Origin: an uncultured Ruminococcus sp.
GTDB lineage: Bacteria; Bacillota; Clostridia; Oscillospirales; Acutalibacteraceae
Assembly (NCBI GenBank): GCA_902773245.1
Contig: CACYDY010000335.1
Span: 1-12,844 of the forward strand
Length of the DNA stretch: 12,844 nt
Reading direction: 5' to 3'
Made by a program: the position numbers and the translations under genes
The notes under the pieces: model-generated
Seen by the model: the letters and a program-made list of their open reading frames with translations, nothing else
Databases searched by the model: none
Told to the model about the DNA's origin: nothing
Shown: positions 1 through 6,929 of the stretch, piece by piece
Layout: the number at the start of each line of letters is the position of its first letter
How positions within the stretch are numbered: position 1 is the first letter of the stretch

Positions 1-36
1 AAAATATTGTCGAATAATTTGATTGGTGGTGCGAGA

Positions 37-2625
37 ATGATAAAGAAAATATCGGCAGGTATTCTTGCTCATGTGGACTCGGGAAAAACAACTCTGACCG
101 AAGCTTTGATGTATTGTTCGGGAAATTTAGGAAAACTCGGACGAGTCGATCATAAAAACTCCTTTTTAGATACGTTTTCAATTGAACGTGAAAGAGGTAT
201 TACTGTTTTTTCAAAGCAAGCAGTTTTAAAATACGACAACACGGAGTTTACCCTTATTGATACCCCCGGACATATAGATTTTTCAGCAGAAACCGAAAGA
301 ACACTTCGTGTCCTTGATTATGCAATATTGGTAATAAGCGGCTCTGAGGGTGTTCAAAGTCACACCTATACTTTATGGAAGCTATTGAAAAAGTATAATA
401 TTCCATGTTTTATATTTGTTAATAAAATGGATCTCAGCGGTGCAGATAAAGACCAAATTATTACTCAGTTGAAAAATAAGCTGAGCGATGGGTGTGTTGA
501 TTTTGAAAACGACAGCACTCTTGAGTTTTACGAAAATATCGCACTTTGTGATGATAAGCTTTTCGATGAGTATGAAAATAATTTATCTATAAAAAAGTCA
601 GATATAATTTCTGCAATCAAAGAAAGAAAACTGTTTCCGTGTATGTTTGGCTCAGCTTTGAAGCTTGACGGGGCAGAAAGTTTTCTGAAATGTTTAAGCG
701 ATTATACTTTAATGCCCGAATACGGAAAGGACTTTGGGGCAAGAGTGTTTAAAATTTCCGAAGATCCCCGGGGCAGCAGATTAACCTTTCTTAAAATAAC
801 AGGCGGAACACTGAATGTAAAGGAAATACTAAAAAGCGACAGAAACATCGCCGGTGAAAAAGTTAATCAGATAAGAATATATTCGGGAGAAAAATTTGTT
901 CAGACAGAATCAGCTTCGGCAGGTACTGTTTGTGCGGTTACGGGAATATCCTTTGCAAAAAGCGGCGACGGACTTGGATTTGAGAAAAACTCAAGTATGC
1001 CTGTTTTGTCGCCTGTTCTTACATATAAAGCTCAGCCGCCAAAGGGGACAGATGTTCATACCTTGCTTGAAAAATTTAAGATCCTTGAAGAAGAAGACCC
1101 AACGCTGAATGTGATCTGGAACGAACGTCTGAAAGAAATACAGGTTCAGCTAATGGGTGATATTCAACTGGAAATACTGCAGCAAATCTTTTTGGACAGA
1201 TTTGGCATTGAAGTTGCTTTCGGAAAGGGAGCGATCATCTATAAAGAAACAATATCCCACACCGTTGAGGGGATCGGTCATTTTGAACCGCTTCGTCACT
1301 ATGCGGAGGTGCATCTTATTTTGAAGCCCGGAAAACGTGACAGCGGTATTGTGATCACCTCGAAATGTAAGGAGGATATACTTGATAAAAACTGGCAGCG
1401 GCTGATTATGACTCATCTTGCAGAAAAAACTCATATAGGAGTTTTGACAGGTTCGCCCATTACGGACATCGAAATTGAGCTTGTTTCCGGCAGAGCACAT
1501 CCCAAGCATACCGAAGGCGGTGATTTCAGACAAGCAACGTACCGAGCGGTTCGCCAAGGCTTACGCTCAGCGGATTGTGTGCTTTTGGAACCTTTTTATG
1601 AGTTCATGCTTGAGATTCCAAACGAGAATGTCGGAAGGGCAATGACAGATATTCAGCGTATGTCCGGAAGCTTTGACCCGCCCGAAACAGAAGGAGATTT
1701 TACGGTCATTAAAGGCTCTGCTCCTGTGTCGCAAATGAGTGATTACACGAAAGATGTAATACAGTACACTCACGGAAAGGGACGTCTTGTTTGTAATTTA
1801 AAGGGTTATGAGCCTTGCTGCAATGCCGATGAGATTATCAATAAAATCGGATACGACCCTGACAGCGACACGGACAACCCGTGCGATTCTGTATTTTGTT
1901 CGCATGGTGCGGGGCATACTGTCAAGTGGAGCGAAGTTGAATCATATATGCATATGCCGGCAGTTTTGGTTCGTAAAAGTTATGAAACGGGCGGCGATGT
2001 TCAAAACTTGTTTTCACGCTGCAAATCTCAGAATGATGTTTTTGCATTGGACAAAGAACTCATGCAGATTTTTGAGCAGACCTACGGAAAAATCACAAAA
2101 CGCACCGAGAACTCAAAAAGGCATTTCGAAGCAAAAACCGAAGATAAAGATCATTATAAAAGAAAACAACAAATTAATTACAGCGGTGAAGAATACTTGT
2201 TGGTAGACGGTTATAATGTGATATTTTCTTGGGACAACCTGAAGGCTGCTGCAAAAGACAGCATAGATGCAGCCAGAAATATGCTGATCAATATTTTATG
2301 CAACTATCAAGGATACAAGAAATGCAGATTGATTCTTGTTTTTGACGCATACAAGGTTAAAGGTAATAATCGTGAGATTGAAACGGTCGGCAATATTAAT
2401 GTTGTTTATACAAAAGAAGCTGAAACAGCTGATATGTACATAGAAAAGGTAACTCATAAACTTGCAAAAAACAACAGGGTCAGAGTCGTAACCTCTGATG
2501 GGTTGGAACAATTAATAATTTTAGGAAGCGGAGCGCTCAGAGTTCCGTCAAAAGCTTTTTACCTTGAAGTTAAGCAGGCTGAAGATGAGATCAAACAAAT
2601 AATCTCTGACAGCAGCGGAATTTAA
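37..2625 (+). CDS. EF-G/TetM-like translational GTPase fused to a Rae1/YacP-like NYN ribonuclease domain
   Basis: The 862-residue protein starts at ATG 37, six bases after GGTGGT (25-30); an in-frame TTG at 7 has no such site. The G domain shows AHVDSGKT (11-18), RGIT (53-56), DTPGH (75-79) and NKMD (129-132), followed by EF-G-type domains II to V to about residue 640. The tip of domain IV (about 485-500) reads GRAHPKHTEGGDF, not the YSPVSTPADF loop of TetM. A Cys/His-containing linker (CSHGAGHTVKW) and a charged stretch lead to a NYN domain at about 719-862 that resembles Rae1/YacP, with LLVDGYN (Asp724), FDA (Asp770), ETAD (Glu796, Asp799) and TSDGLEQ (Asp821). Known family roles: TetM-like GTPases enter the ribosomal A site, and Rae1 cleaves mRNA there. 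I infer a ribosome-bound factor that can cut A-site mRNA. Its role in tetracycline protection is doubtful. The DUF3737 gene follows after 25 bp. Confidence 0.93.
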   Translation: MIKKISAGILAHVDSGKTTLTEALMYCSGNLGKLGRVDHKNSFLDTFSIERERGITVFSKQAVLKYDNTEFTLIDTPGHIDFSAETERTLRVLDYAILVISGSEGVQSHTYTLWKLLKKYNIPCFIFVNKMDLSGADKDQIITQLKNKLSDGCVDFENDSTLEFYENIALCDDKLFDEYENNLSIKKSDIISAIKERKLFPCMFGSALKLDGAESFLKCLSDYTLMPEYGKDFGARVFKISEDPRGSRLTFLKITGGTLNVKEILKSDRNIAGEKVNQIRIYSGEKFVQTESASAGTVCAVTGISFAKSGDGLGFEKNSSMPVLSPVLTYKAQPPKGTDVHTLLEKFKILEEEDPTLNVIWNERLKEIQVQLMGDIQLEILQQIFLDRFGIEVAFGKGAIIYKETISHTVEGIGHFEPLRHYAEVHLILKPGKRDSGIVITSKCKEDILDKNWQRLIMTHLAEKTHIGVLTGSPITDIEIELVSGRAHPKHTEGGDFRQATYRAVRQGLRSADCVLLEPFYEFMLEIPNENVGRAMTDIQRMSGSFDPPETEGDFTVIKGSAPVSQMSDYTKDVIQYTHGKGRLVCNLKGYEPCCNADEIINKIGYDPDSDTDNPCDSVFCSHGAGHTVKWSEVESYMHMPAVLVRKSYETGGDVQNLFSRCKSQNDVFALDKELMQIFEQTYGKITKRTENSKRHFEAKTEDKDHYKRKQQINYSGEEYLLVDGYNVIFSWDNLKAAAKDSIDAARNMLINILCNYQGYKKCRLILVFDAYKVKGNNREIETVGNINVVYTKEAETADMYIEKVTHKLAKNNRVRVVTSDGLEQLIILGSGALRVPSKAFYLEVKQAEDEIKQIISDSSGI

Positions 2626-2650
2626 TAAAAGAAATTTATGGAGATTAGTT

Positions 2651-3514
2651 ATGAAAGAGATTTATCAGGATTATTTAACAGGGGAAAGAGTTTTATTTGG
2701 ATCATCGGACTTGAAAATTTACGACACTGTTTTTGATGACGGAGAGTCGCCTTTAAAAGAGTGCAGTAATATAGAAATTTACAATTCCCTTTTCAGATGG
2801 AAATATCCTTTGTGGTATAGTAAAAATATTTCTGTTCACGACTGCACCTTATTTGAAATGGCACGCGCAGGAATTTGGTATACAAAAAGTTTGACAATTG
2901 AAAATACTATCATAGAAGCGCCAAAATGTTTTAGGCGGTGCGATAATATTCAATTGAAAGATGTCACATTTCCCAATGCCGGGGAAACACTCTGGAACTG
3001 CAAAAACATAACAGTCAACAGGGCTGTTGCCAAAGGCGATTATTTTATGATGGGCAGTGAGAATATCGAGATCAATAACTTGGATCTCATAGGAAACTAC
3101 AGCTTTGACGGTGTCAGAAATATGACAATAAGGAATTCAAAGCTTCTGTCTAAAGACGCATTCTGGAACAGTCATAATGTTACAGTTTATGACAGCTTTA
3201 TCTCGGGCGAATACCTTGGTTGGAATGCATCAAATCTTACGTTAATAAACTGTGTCATAGAAAGCTTGCAGGGCTTGTGTTATATTGATAATCTCGTGAT
3301 GAAAAACTGTAAGCTGATCAACACAACTTTGGCGTTTGAGTATTCTACGGTGAATGTACAGGTCAACAACAAAATTGACAGTGTCCTTAACCCGAAAAGC
3401 GGAGTAATCAAAGCACGGAAAATTGATAAACTGATAATGCAAAGGGATAAAATAGACCCCGCTAAAACAACCGTGATCTGCGAATGTGATGTTGTGACTG
3501 AGGAAACCGAATGA
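2651..3514 (+). CDS. DUF3737-family right-handed beta-helix protein
   Basis: The 287-residue protein starts at ATG 2651 behind GGAGATT (2640-2646). The sequence is built of short strands repeating about every 20 residues, with regular hydrophobic/Asn ladders such as KNISVHDCTLF, KSLTIENTII, DNIQLKDVTF, KNITVNRAV and ENIEINNLDL. This is typical of the DUF3737 family, which is predicted to fold as a parallel beta-helix and has no established biochemical role. No signal peptide or membrane segment is visible, so it is probably cytosolic. It sits between the GTPase-NYN gene and a MATE exporter: its stop overlaps the exporter start in ATGA, so the two are very likely co-translated. Family assignment is by recognised pattern; any substrate or regulatory role is unknown. 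Confidence 0.85.
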   Translation: MKEIYQDYLTGERVLFGSSDLKIYDTVFDDGESPLKECSNIEIYNSLFRWKYPLWYSKNISVHDCTLFEMARAGIWYTKSLTIENTIIEAPKCFRRCDNIQLKDVTFPNAGETLWNCKNITVNRAVAKGDYFMMGSENIEINNLDLIGNYSFDGVRNMTIRNSKLLSKDAFWNSHNVTVYDSFISGEYLGWNASNLTLINCVIESLQGLCYIDNLVMKNCKLINTTLAFEYSTVNVQVNNKIDSVLNPKSGVIKARKIDKLIMQRDKIDPAKTTVICECDVVTEETE

Positions 3515-4944
3515 AAAACAAAAAAGACAAAAACTTGCTTGAAATGATGTGCGGCGGCGAAAAGCTGAGCTTTTTTCAGGAAATCGAGCTGATAGTCACT
3601 TTAAGTATTCCGACAATTCTGGCTCAGATCTCAAGCATTCTGATGCAATACATAGATGCGTCTATGGTGGGACGTCTCGGAGAGGAAAACTCGGCGGCAG
3701 TAGGCTTGGTTTCATCAACCACATGGCTTTTTGGCGGACTTTGTATGGCTGCCGGAACAGGATTTACAGTCCAGATAGCAAAGCTTACCGGTGCCAAACA
3801 GCACAGGAAAGCACGAAATATTGTAAAGCTTGCGCTTATTTGTGTGTTGTTATTCAGCTTGCTGCTGTTGTTAACGGGAGCTGCTTTGAGCAGTCAGCTT
3901 CCGGAAATGCTTGGCGGCGACAAGTCCATCAGAAAAAAAGCGTCGGTGTACTTTCTTATTTTTACACTTTCTCTACCGATTTTAGCGCTCAACTATGTGT
4001 CTGCCGGAATGCTTCAATGCAGCGGAAATATGAAAATTCCCGGCATACTTGAAATAGTTATGTGTTTTCTTGACGTAATTTTTAATTATATTTTGATATT
4101 CCCAAGCTCATCGGTTGAACTTTTTTCCTTTAAATTCATAATTTACGGAGCAGGTCTTGGGATATTCGGCGCAGCTTTGGGAACTGCTTTGGCAGAACTG
4201 ATAACGACCGTTTTGCTGTTATATTTTCTGCTTGTTAAATCCGATTTACTGAAAATAAGAAAAGAAGAAAAGTTCGTATTTTATAGAAAAGATTTGATAA
4301 CGGCGTTCAAAATAGCCCTTCCGGTAGGGATCGAACAAATAATAACCTGCGGAGCGTATATTGCGTTTACCGCAATAGTTTCACCTCTCGGAACAACGGC
4401 TATAGCAGCCAATTCGTTTTCAATTACAGCCGAAAGCTTGTGCTATATGCCGGGTTACGGAATAGGAGCTGCCGCAACTACGATAATAGGTCAGTGTATT
4501 GGCTCTAAAAGGTATGACCTTACCAAACAATTAGGTTGGCTAACCGCATTATTTGGTATTGCAGTCATGACATTAAGCGGATTTGCAATGTATATTTTTT
4601 CCCCTCAAATGATAGCGATTCTAACGGCAGACGCTAACATTCGAACCTTGGGAGTTCAAATATTAAGAATAGAAGCATTTGCCGAGCCTATGTACGGAGC
4701 GTCAATTGTGTCAAGCGGCATTTTCAGAGGTGCAGGCGATACAGCGGTTCCGAGCATTCTTACTTTTGTTAGTATGTGGTTAGTAAGAATACCGCTTGCA
4801 TTTGTTCTGTCGAAGAATTATGGATTACAAGGTGTTTGGCTTGCCATGTGTATAGAATTATGTGTGAGAGGTGCATTGTTTTTAGTTTTTCTTTCCACAA
4901 GATTTGCAAAACGTGCGCAAAGCGGAAAATATGTTATTAATTAA
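3511..4944 (+). CDS. MATE-family multidrug/cation antiporter
   Basis: The 477-residue integral membrane protein has about 12 hydrophobic segments arranged as two similar halves, as expected for multidrug and toxic compound extrusion transporters (usual length 440-480). The first helix region (about residues 24-50) carries the family pattern SIPTILAQISSILMQYIDASMVG, and the second half contains the IFRGAGDT motif (GAGDT at 407-411), a hallmark of the family. Such proteins use H+ or Na+ gradients to export cationic organic compounds across the cytoplasmic membrane. The start codon overlaps the DUF3737 stop by 4 bp (ATGA), with GAGGAAA inside the upstream gene as ribosome site. The substrate cannot be inferred. 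No U-tract terminator follows. Confidence 0.93.
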   Translation: MKNKKDKNLLEMMCGGEKLSFFQEIELIVTLSIPTILAQISSILMQYIDASMVGRLGEENSAAVGLVSSTTWLFGGLCMAAGTGFTVQIAKLTGAKQHRKARNIVKLALICVLLFSLLLLLTGAALSSQLPEMLGGDKSIRKKASVYFLIFTLSLPILALNYVSAGMLQCSGNMKIPGILEIVMCFLDVIFNYILIFPSSSVELFSFKFIIYGAGLGIFGAALGTALAELITTVLLLYFLLVKSDLLKIRKEEKFVFYRKDLITAFKIALPVGIEQIITCGAYIAFTAIVSPLGTTAIAANSFSITAESLCYMPGYGIGAAATTIIGQCIGSKRYDLTKQLGWLTALFGIAVMTLSGFAMYIFSPQMIAILTADANIRTLGVQILRIEAFAEPMYGASIVSSGIFRGAGDTAVPSILTFVSMWLVRIPLAFVLSKNYGLQGVWLAMCIELCVRGALFLVFLSTRFAKRAQSGKYVIN

Positions 4945-4961
4945 TAGTTCAATATCTCTAT

Positions 4962-4995
4962 CCGCAATTTTAGAGTGTATAAATATCTAATGCGG
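4962..4995 (+). other. Imperfect hairpin after the MATE gene
   Basis: CCGCA (4962-4966) pairs with TGCGG (4991-4995) and TTAGA (4970-4974) with TCTAA (4986-4990), leaving a 3-nt bulge and an 11-nt loop. It begins 17 bp after the MATE stop, so it may protect or end the upstream transcript, but there is no U tract and it is not a classical terminator. Confidence 0.3.
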
Positions 4996-5139
4996 GGATT
5001 CGGGGGTATGTGCGACCTTATAACGAATAGTAGAACCAACTTTTTGGATTGAAAGGTAAAAATGCTTAATTTCCGGACACGGATTAATAATTGTTAATTA
5101 TGTTGTAATTACAGGAGATATTATGTAAAATACGCACAA

Positions 5140-5175
5140 ATGTCAACCGTTGAAAACGAGTGCAATGGTTGACAT
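5140..5175 (+). promoter_or_regulatory. BirA-type biotin operator candidate upstream of bioB
   Basis: ATGTCAACC (5140-5148) and GGTTGACAT (5167-5175) form a perfect 9-bp inverted repeat separated by 18 nt. Pairing extends inward to GTTG/CAAT with one G-T. The form TGTnAACC-spacer-GGTTnACA matches the known biotin-repressor (BirA) operator layout, in which arms similar to TTGTAAACC/GGTTTACAA are usually separated by about 14-16 nt, so this spacer is slightly long. The right arm covers the -35 hexamer, so bound repressor would block polymerase when biotin is plentiful. The repeat is directly visible; the BirA assignment is inferred from form and position ahead of bioB. Confidence 0.7.
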
Positions 5176-5197
5176 ATTTTTTGCTGTGTGTTATAAT
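5169..5197 (+). promoter_or_regulatory. Consensus sigma-A promoter of bioB
   Basis: TTGACA (5169-5174) and TATAAT (5192-5197) are both exact consensus hexamers with a 17-bp spacer. Transcription should start near 5204. Such a strong promoter implies dependence on a repressor, which fits the operator arm overlapping its -35 box. Confidence 0.85.
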
Positions 5198-5249
5198 AAT
5201 AAATGCGTTATCGGCGAAATAATTATGATTGTGTTACGGAGGAAAATAT

Positions 5250-6230
5250 ATGGATATTTCAAAGCTTGCAGATGAAATAATAGAAGGCAAACGCATTGAC
5301 AGAAATTTTGACTGCAGTTTTTTCATAGATTATGATTTGGAAAAGCTGTGTGATGCTTCTGACAGAATAAGAGAGAAGCTTTGCGGCGGTCATGTTGATT
5401 TATGTACGATAATCAACGGAAAGAGCGGAAGATGCAGTGAAAACTGCAAGTTCTGCGCACAATCTGCACATAATTGCACGGGAGTTGAAGAGTACGGCTT
5501 CATTGATGAAAACATAATTATTAATGAAGCAATCGAAAATGCCAAAAAAGGAGTGCATCGTTTTTCTGTTGTAACGGCAGGCCGCAGTCTGAACGGAAAA
5601 GATTTTGACAAGGCTTTGGGAGCATATTATGAATTAAATGAAAAAGCTGACATTGAGCTGTGTGCTTCACACGGACTGCTGACCGATCGTCAATTTGAAA
5701 AACTGTATGAGGCAGGTGTTCGAAGATATCACTGCAATATTGAAACATCAAAGAGAAATTTTCCGAATATCTGTACTTCTCACACTTACGATGAGAAAAT
5801 AGAGAATATAAAGCGTGCGCAGCGTGCAGGTTTGGAAGTCTGTTCGGGCGGAATTATCGGCATGGGTGAAACATGGAATGACAGAATTGACATGGCAATA
5901 AGTCTTAGTGAGCTGAACGTTGTTTCAATACCGATAAACGCTTTGACTCCGATAAAAGGAACACCGTTAGAAAGTGTTCCAAAGCTGACAGAAAGCGATA
6001 TTCTGAGAACAGTTGCGATTTTCAGATTTATAAACCCCGAAATATATATCCGACTGGCAGCCGGCAGGGCATTAATGAAGGATTCAGGGAAAAAAGCATT
6101 TCTTTCAGGCACCAATGCGGCGATAACCGGAGATATGCTGACAACCTCGGGCAGCAGCATAAAAGGAGATATCGATATGCTTTTGTCAATGAGCTTTGAT
6201 GTTGGGAAAAAACTTGCCTCGGGCAATTAA
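5250..6230 (+). CDS. bioB: Biotin synthase, anaerobe-type radical SAM enzyme
   Basis: The 326-residue protein starts at ATG 5250, seven bases after GGAGG (5238-5242). BioB inserts sulfur into dethiobiotin in the last step of biotin synthesis. The radical-SAM motif is C62-SEN-C66-KF-C69, followed by AQSAH. The conserved segments NICTSHTY, VCSGGIIGMGET (Cys198), ELCASHG (Cys138) and IRLAAGR (Arg268) match the family; the E. coli enzyme has 346 residues. The position of E. coli Cys97, a ligand of the sacrificial [2Fe-2S] cluster, is Ser106 here (HRFSVVTAGR). Extra cysteines occur at 22, 34, 45, 52, 76, 162 and 175. This fits the BioB type described for obligate anaerobes that carries an auxiliary 4Fe-type cluster. 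No other biotin gene is in the window, so the enzyme may act on imported dethiobiotin or work with genes elsewhere. Confidence 0.95.
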   Translation: MDISKLADEIIEGKRIDRNFDCSFFIDYDLEKLCDASDRIREKLCGGHVDLCTIINGKSGRCSENCKFCAQSAHNCTGVEEYGFIDENIIINEAIENAKKGVHRFSVVTAGRSLNGKDFDKALGAYYELNEKADIELCASHGLLTDRQFEKLYEAGVRRYHCNIETSKRNFPNICTSHTYDEKIENIKRAQRAGLEVCSGGIIGMGETWNDRIDMAISLSELNVVSIPINALTPIKGTPLESVPKLTESDILRTVAIFRFINPEIYIRLAAGRALMKDSGKKAFLSGTNAAITGDMLTTSGSSIKGDIDMLLSMSFDVGKKLASGN

Positions 6231-6307
6231 GAAACCCTCAGAATCATATGCAGAATTAGTATTTACTATGATAAATGGCTTTATTTCACTAATAATTCAG
6301 AATTGGA

Positions 6308-6341
6308 TAGTGGGTCGGGGGACTCATCCCCATATTCACTA
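6308..6341. other. Two-part hairpin downstream of bioB
   Basis: An inner stem GGGGA/TCCCC (6318-6322 and 6327-6331, loop CTCA) is enclosed by TAGTG/CACTA (6308-6312 and 6337-6341) across a 5 by 5 internal loop. It begins 77 bp past the bioB stop and could mark the end of that transcript, but no U tract follows, so terminator function is not supported. Confidence 0.35.
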
Positions 6342-6479
6342 CCATAAGAAAAATCCGCTATTTAAGCCATTTTCTCAGTATTAGTCGTGAAAAAGCAACG
6401 CACATATTTACTGAATTATTACAATAAATTCAGGTATAATGCGGCATATAGCGTCACCGATTCTTAGTGTATAATTTTA

Positions 6480-6560
6480 GTGGGCAGCCGCCGAGCGGAA
6501 GCAAACTAACCGTTACAAAATATTTGGCGGCATTACCTGCGGTCGTACGGCCGATTCAAT
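6480..6560 (+). other. GC-rich structured island, possible small RNA
   Basis: This patch is clearly richer in GC than its flanks. GCAG plus CCGCC (6484-6492) can pair with GGCGG (6526-6530) and CTGC (6537-6540) around a 6-nt bulge, and CGGTC/GGCCG forms a further small stem with a GTAC loop just downstream. A TATAAT at 6470-6475 sits at the right distance to start transcription here, but without a recognisable -35 box. Assignment as a small RNA is speculative. Confidence 0.22.
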
Positions 6561-6774
6561 ATCTTGAATAATTTGCGTGATTTGTCTAAATTTAATCTTT
6601 TGTATGCAAGATTTTATAAAATATCAACAACCGATAATTGAATTTTGAATCATTTATTTAATACAATTTTTGAGATTTATTACCGCTGCCCACAACTTAA
6701 GAGTACAGTGAATTTATGCAGAATTCGGGGCATAATACCCGATAGGCGCCTTTCCGGCAGATTATAATATTAAC

Positions 6775-6803
6775 TTGACAAAAACCGCCATATTTTATAT
6801 AAT
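6775..6803 (+). promoter_or_regulatory. Consensus sigma-A promoter of the queuosine operon
   Basis: TTGACA (6775-6780) and TATAAT (6798-6803) are exact consensus hexamers with a 17-bp spacer. Transcription should begin near 6810, leaving a leader of about 136 nt before queD. The leader carries a structured element and a terminator, so control is most likely exerted after initiation. Confidence 0.87.
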
Positions 6804-6810
6804 TATCTTT

Positions 6811-6908
6811 GAGAATACGATCTCCGACAGTTCGTTTGCACCATCCTGTCGTAAAACAAAACCAGGGCTTCCGATAATAGTTGCGAAGACGATATTTTAC
6901 GGTGCAGA
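6811..6908 (+). promoter_or_regulatory. Candidate preQ1-type riboswitch in the queD leader
   Basis: The leader starts with a small GAGA/TCTC hairpin (6811-6824). Helix P1 pairs CGACAG (6825-6830) with CTGTCG (6846-6851) around a 15-nt loop. Loop bases TTTGCACC (6835-6842) are complementary over 8 positions (one G-U) to GGTGCAGA (6901-6908), and GTAAAA (6851-6856) is complementary to TTTTAC (6895-6900), with a CTTC/GAAG stem inside. Together these give a hairpin-loop pseudoknot with an inserted helix, the layout of class II and III preQ1 riboswitches. The A-rich tail after P1 and the C just before the P1 3' strand also recall class I. The 6901-6908 segment is the 5' terminator arm. The complementarities are visible; the ligand is inferred from the downstream genes. 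Confidence 0.65.
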
Positions 6909-6929
6909 TTTTGAGTCTGCACTGTTTTT
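6902..6929 (+). terminator. Intrinsic terminator in the queD leader
   Basis: GTGCAGA (6902-6908) and TCTGCAC (6916-6922) form a perfect 7-bp stem with a 7-nt loop, followed by TG and five T residues. It ends 16 nt before the queD start codon, after the promoter, so it acts as a conditional attenuator rather than the end of another gene. Its 5' arm can instead pair with the upstream loop at 6835-6842. Confidence 0.78.

Larger units (their letters stand above)
4945..5249. other. Intergenic region between MATE gene and bioB
   Basis: This 305-bp spacer has no convincing gene. It holds an imperfect hairpin just after the MATE stop, an AT-rich central stretch, and at its right end the biotin-type operator and promoter for bioB. 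A Shine-Dalgarno-like AGGAGAT followed by ATG TAA at 5113-5126 lies upstream of the promoter and is probably meaningless. The bioB leader downstream of the -10 box is only about 46 nt. Confidence 0.6.
6231..6774. other. Long gene-free stretch between bioB and the queuosine promoter
   Basis: About 540 bp contains no ORF with a ribosome site and a recognisable product; a 62-codon frame at 6196-6384 overlaps the bioB end, lacks a Shine-Dalgarno site and looks random. Visible structure is limited to a GC hairpin at 6308-6341, a small hairpin at 6411-6433, two isolated TATAAT hexamers (6435-6440 and 6470-6475) without good -35 boxes, and a GC-rich island at about 6480-6560 in otherwise AT-rich DNA. 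It may hold a small RNA or decayed DNA; I cannot assign it. Confidence 0.5.

Noticed and set aside
37..2625. Call as a tetracycline resistance gene
   Set aside because: The overall plan is TetM-like, but the domain IV contact loop differs and a ribonuclease domain is fused, so a resistance label is not supported.
5113..5126. Ribosome-site-like AGGAGAT followed by ATG TAA, a possible minimal upstream ORF
   Set aside because: It lies upstream of the bioB promoter, so it is not in the predicted bioB transcript, and it codes for a single residue.
6196..6384. 62-codon ORF overlapping the end of bioB
   Set aside because: It has no Shine-Dalgarno site, overlaps bioB by 35 nt, and its protein shows no recognisable family or sensible composition.
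6811..6908. Firm call as a class I preQ1 riboswitch
   Set aside because: The UUC after P1, the A-rich tail and the C before the P1 3' strand are suggestive, but the loop is too long and the tail pairing is only 4 bp.
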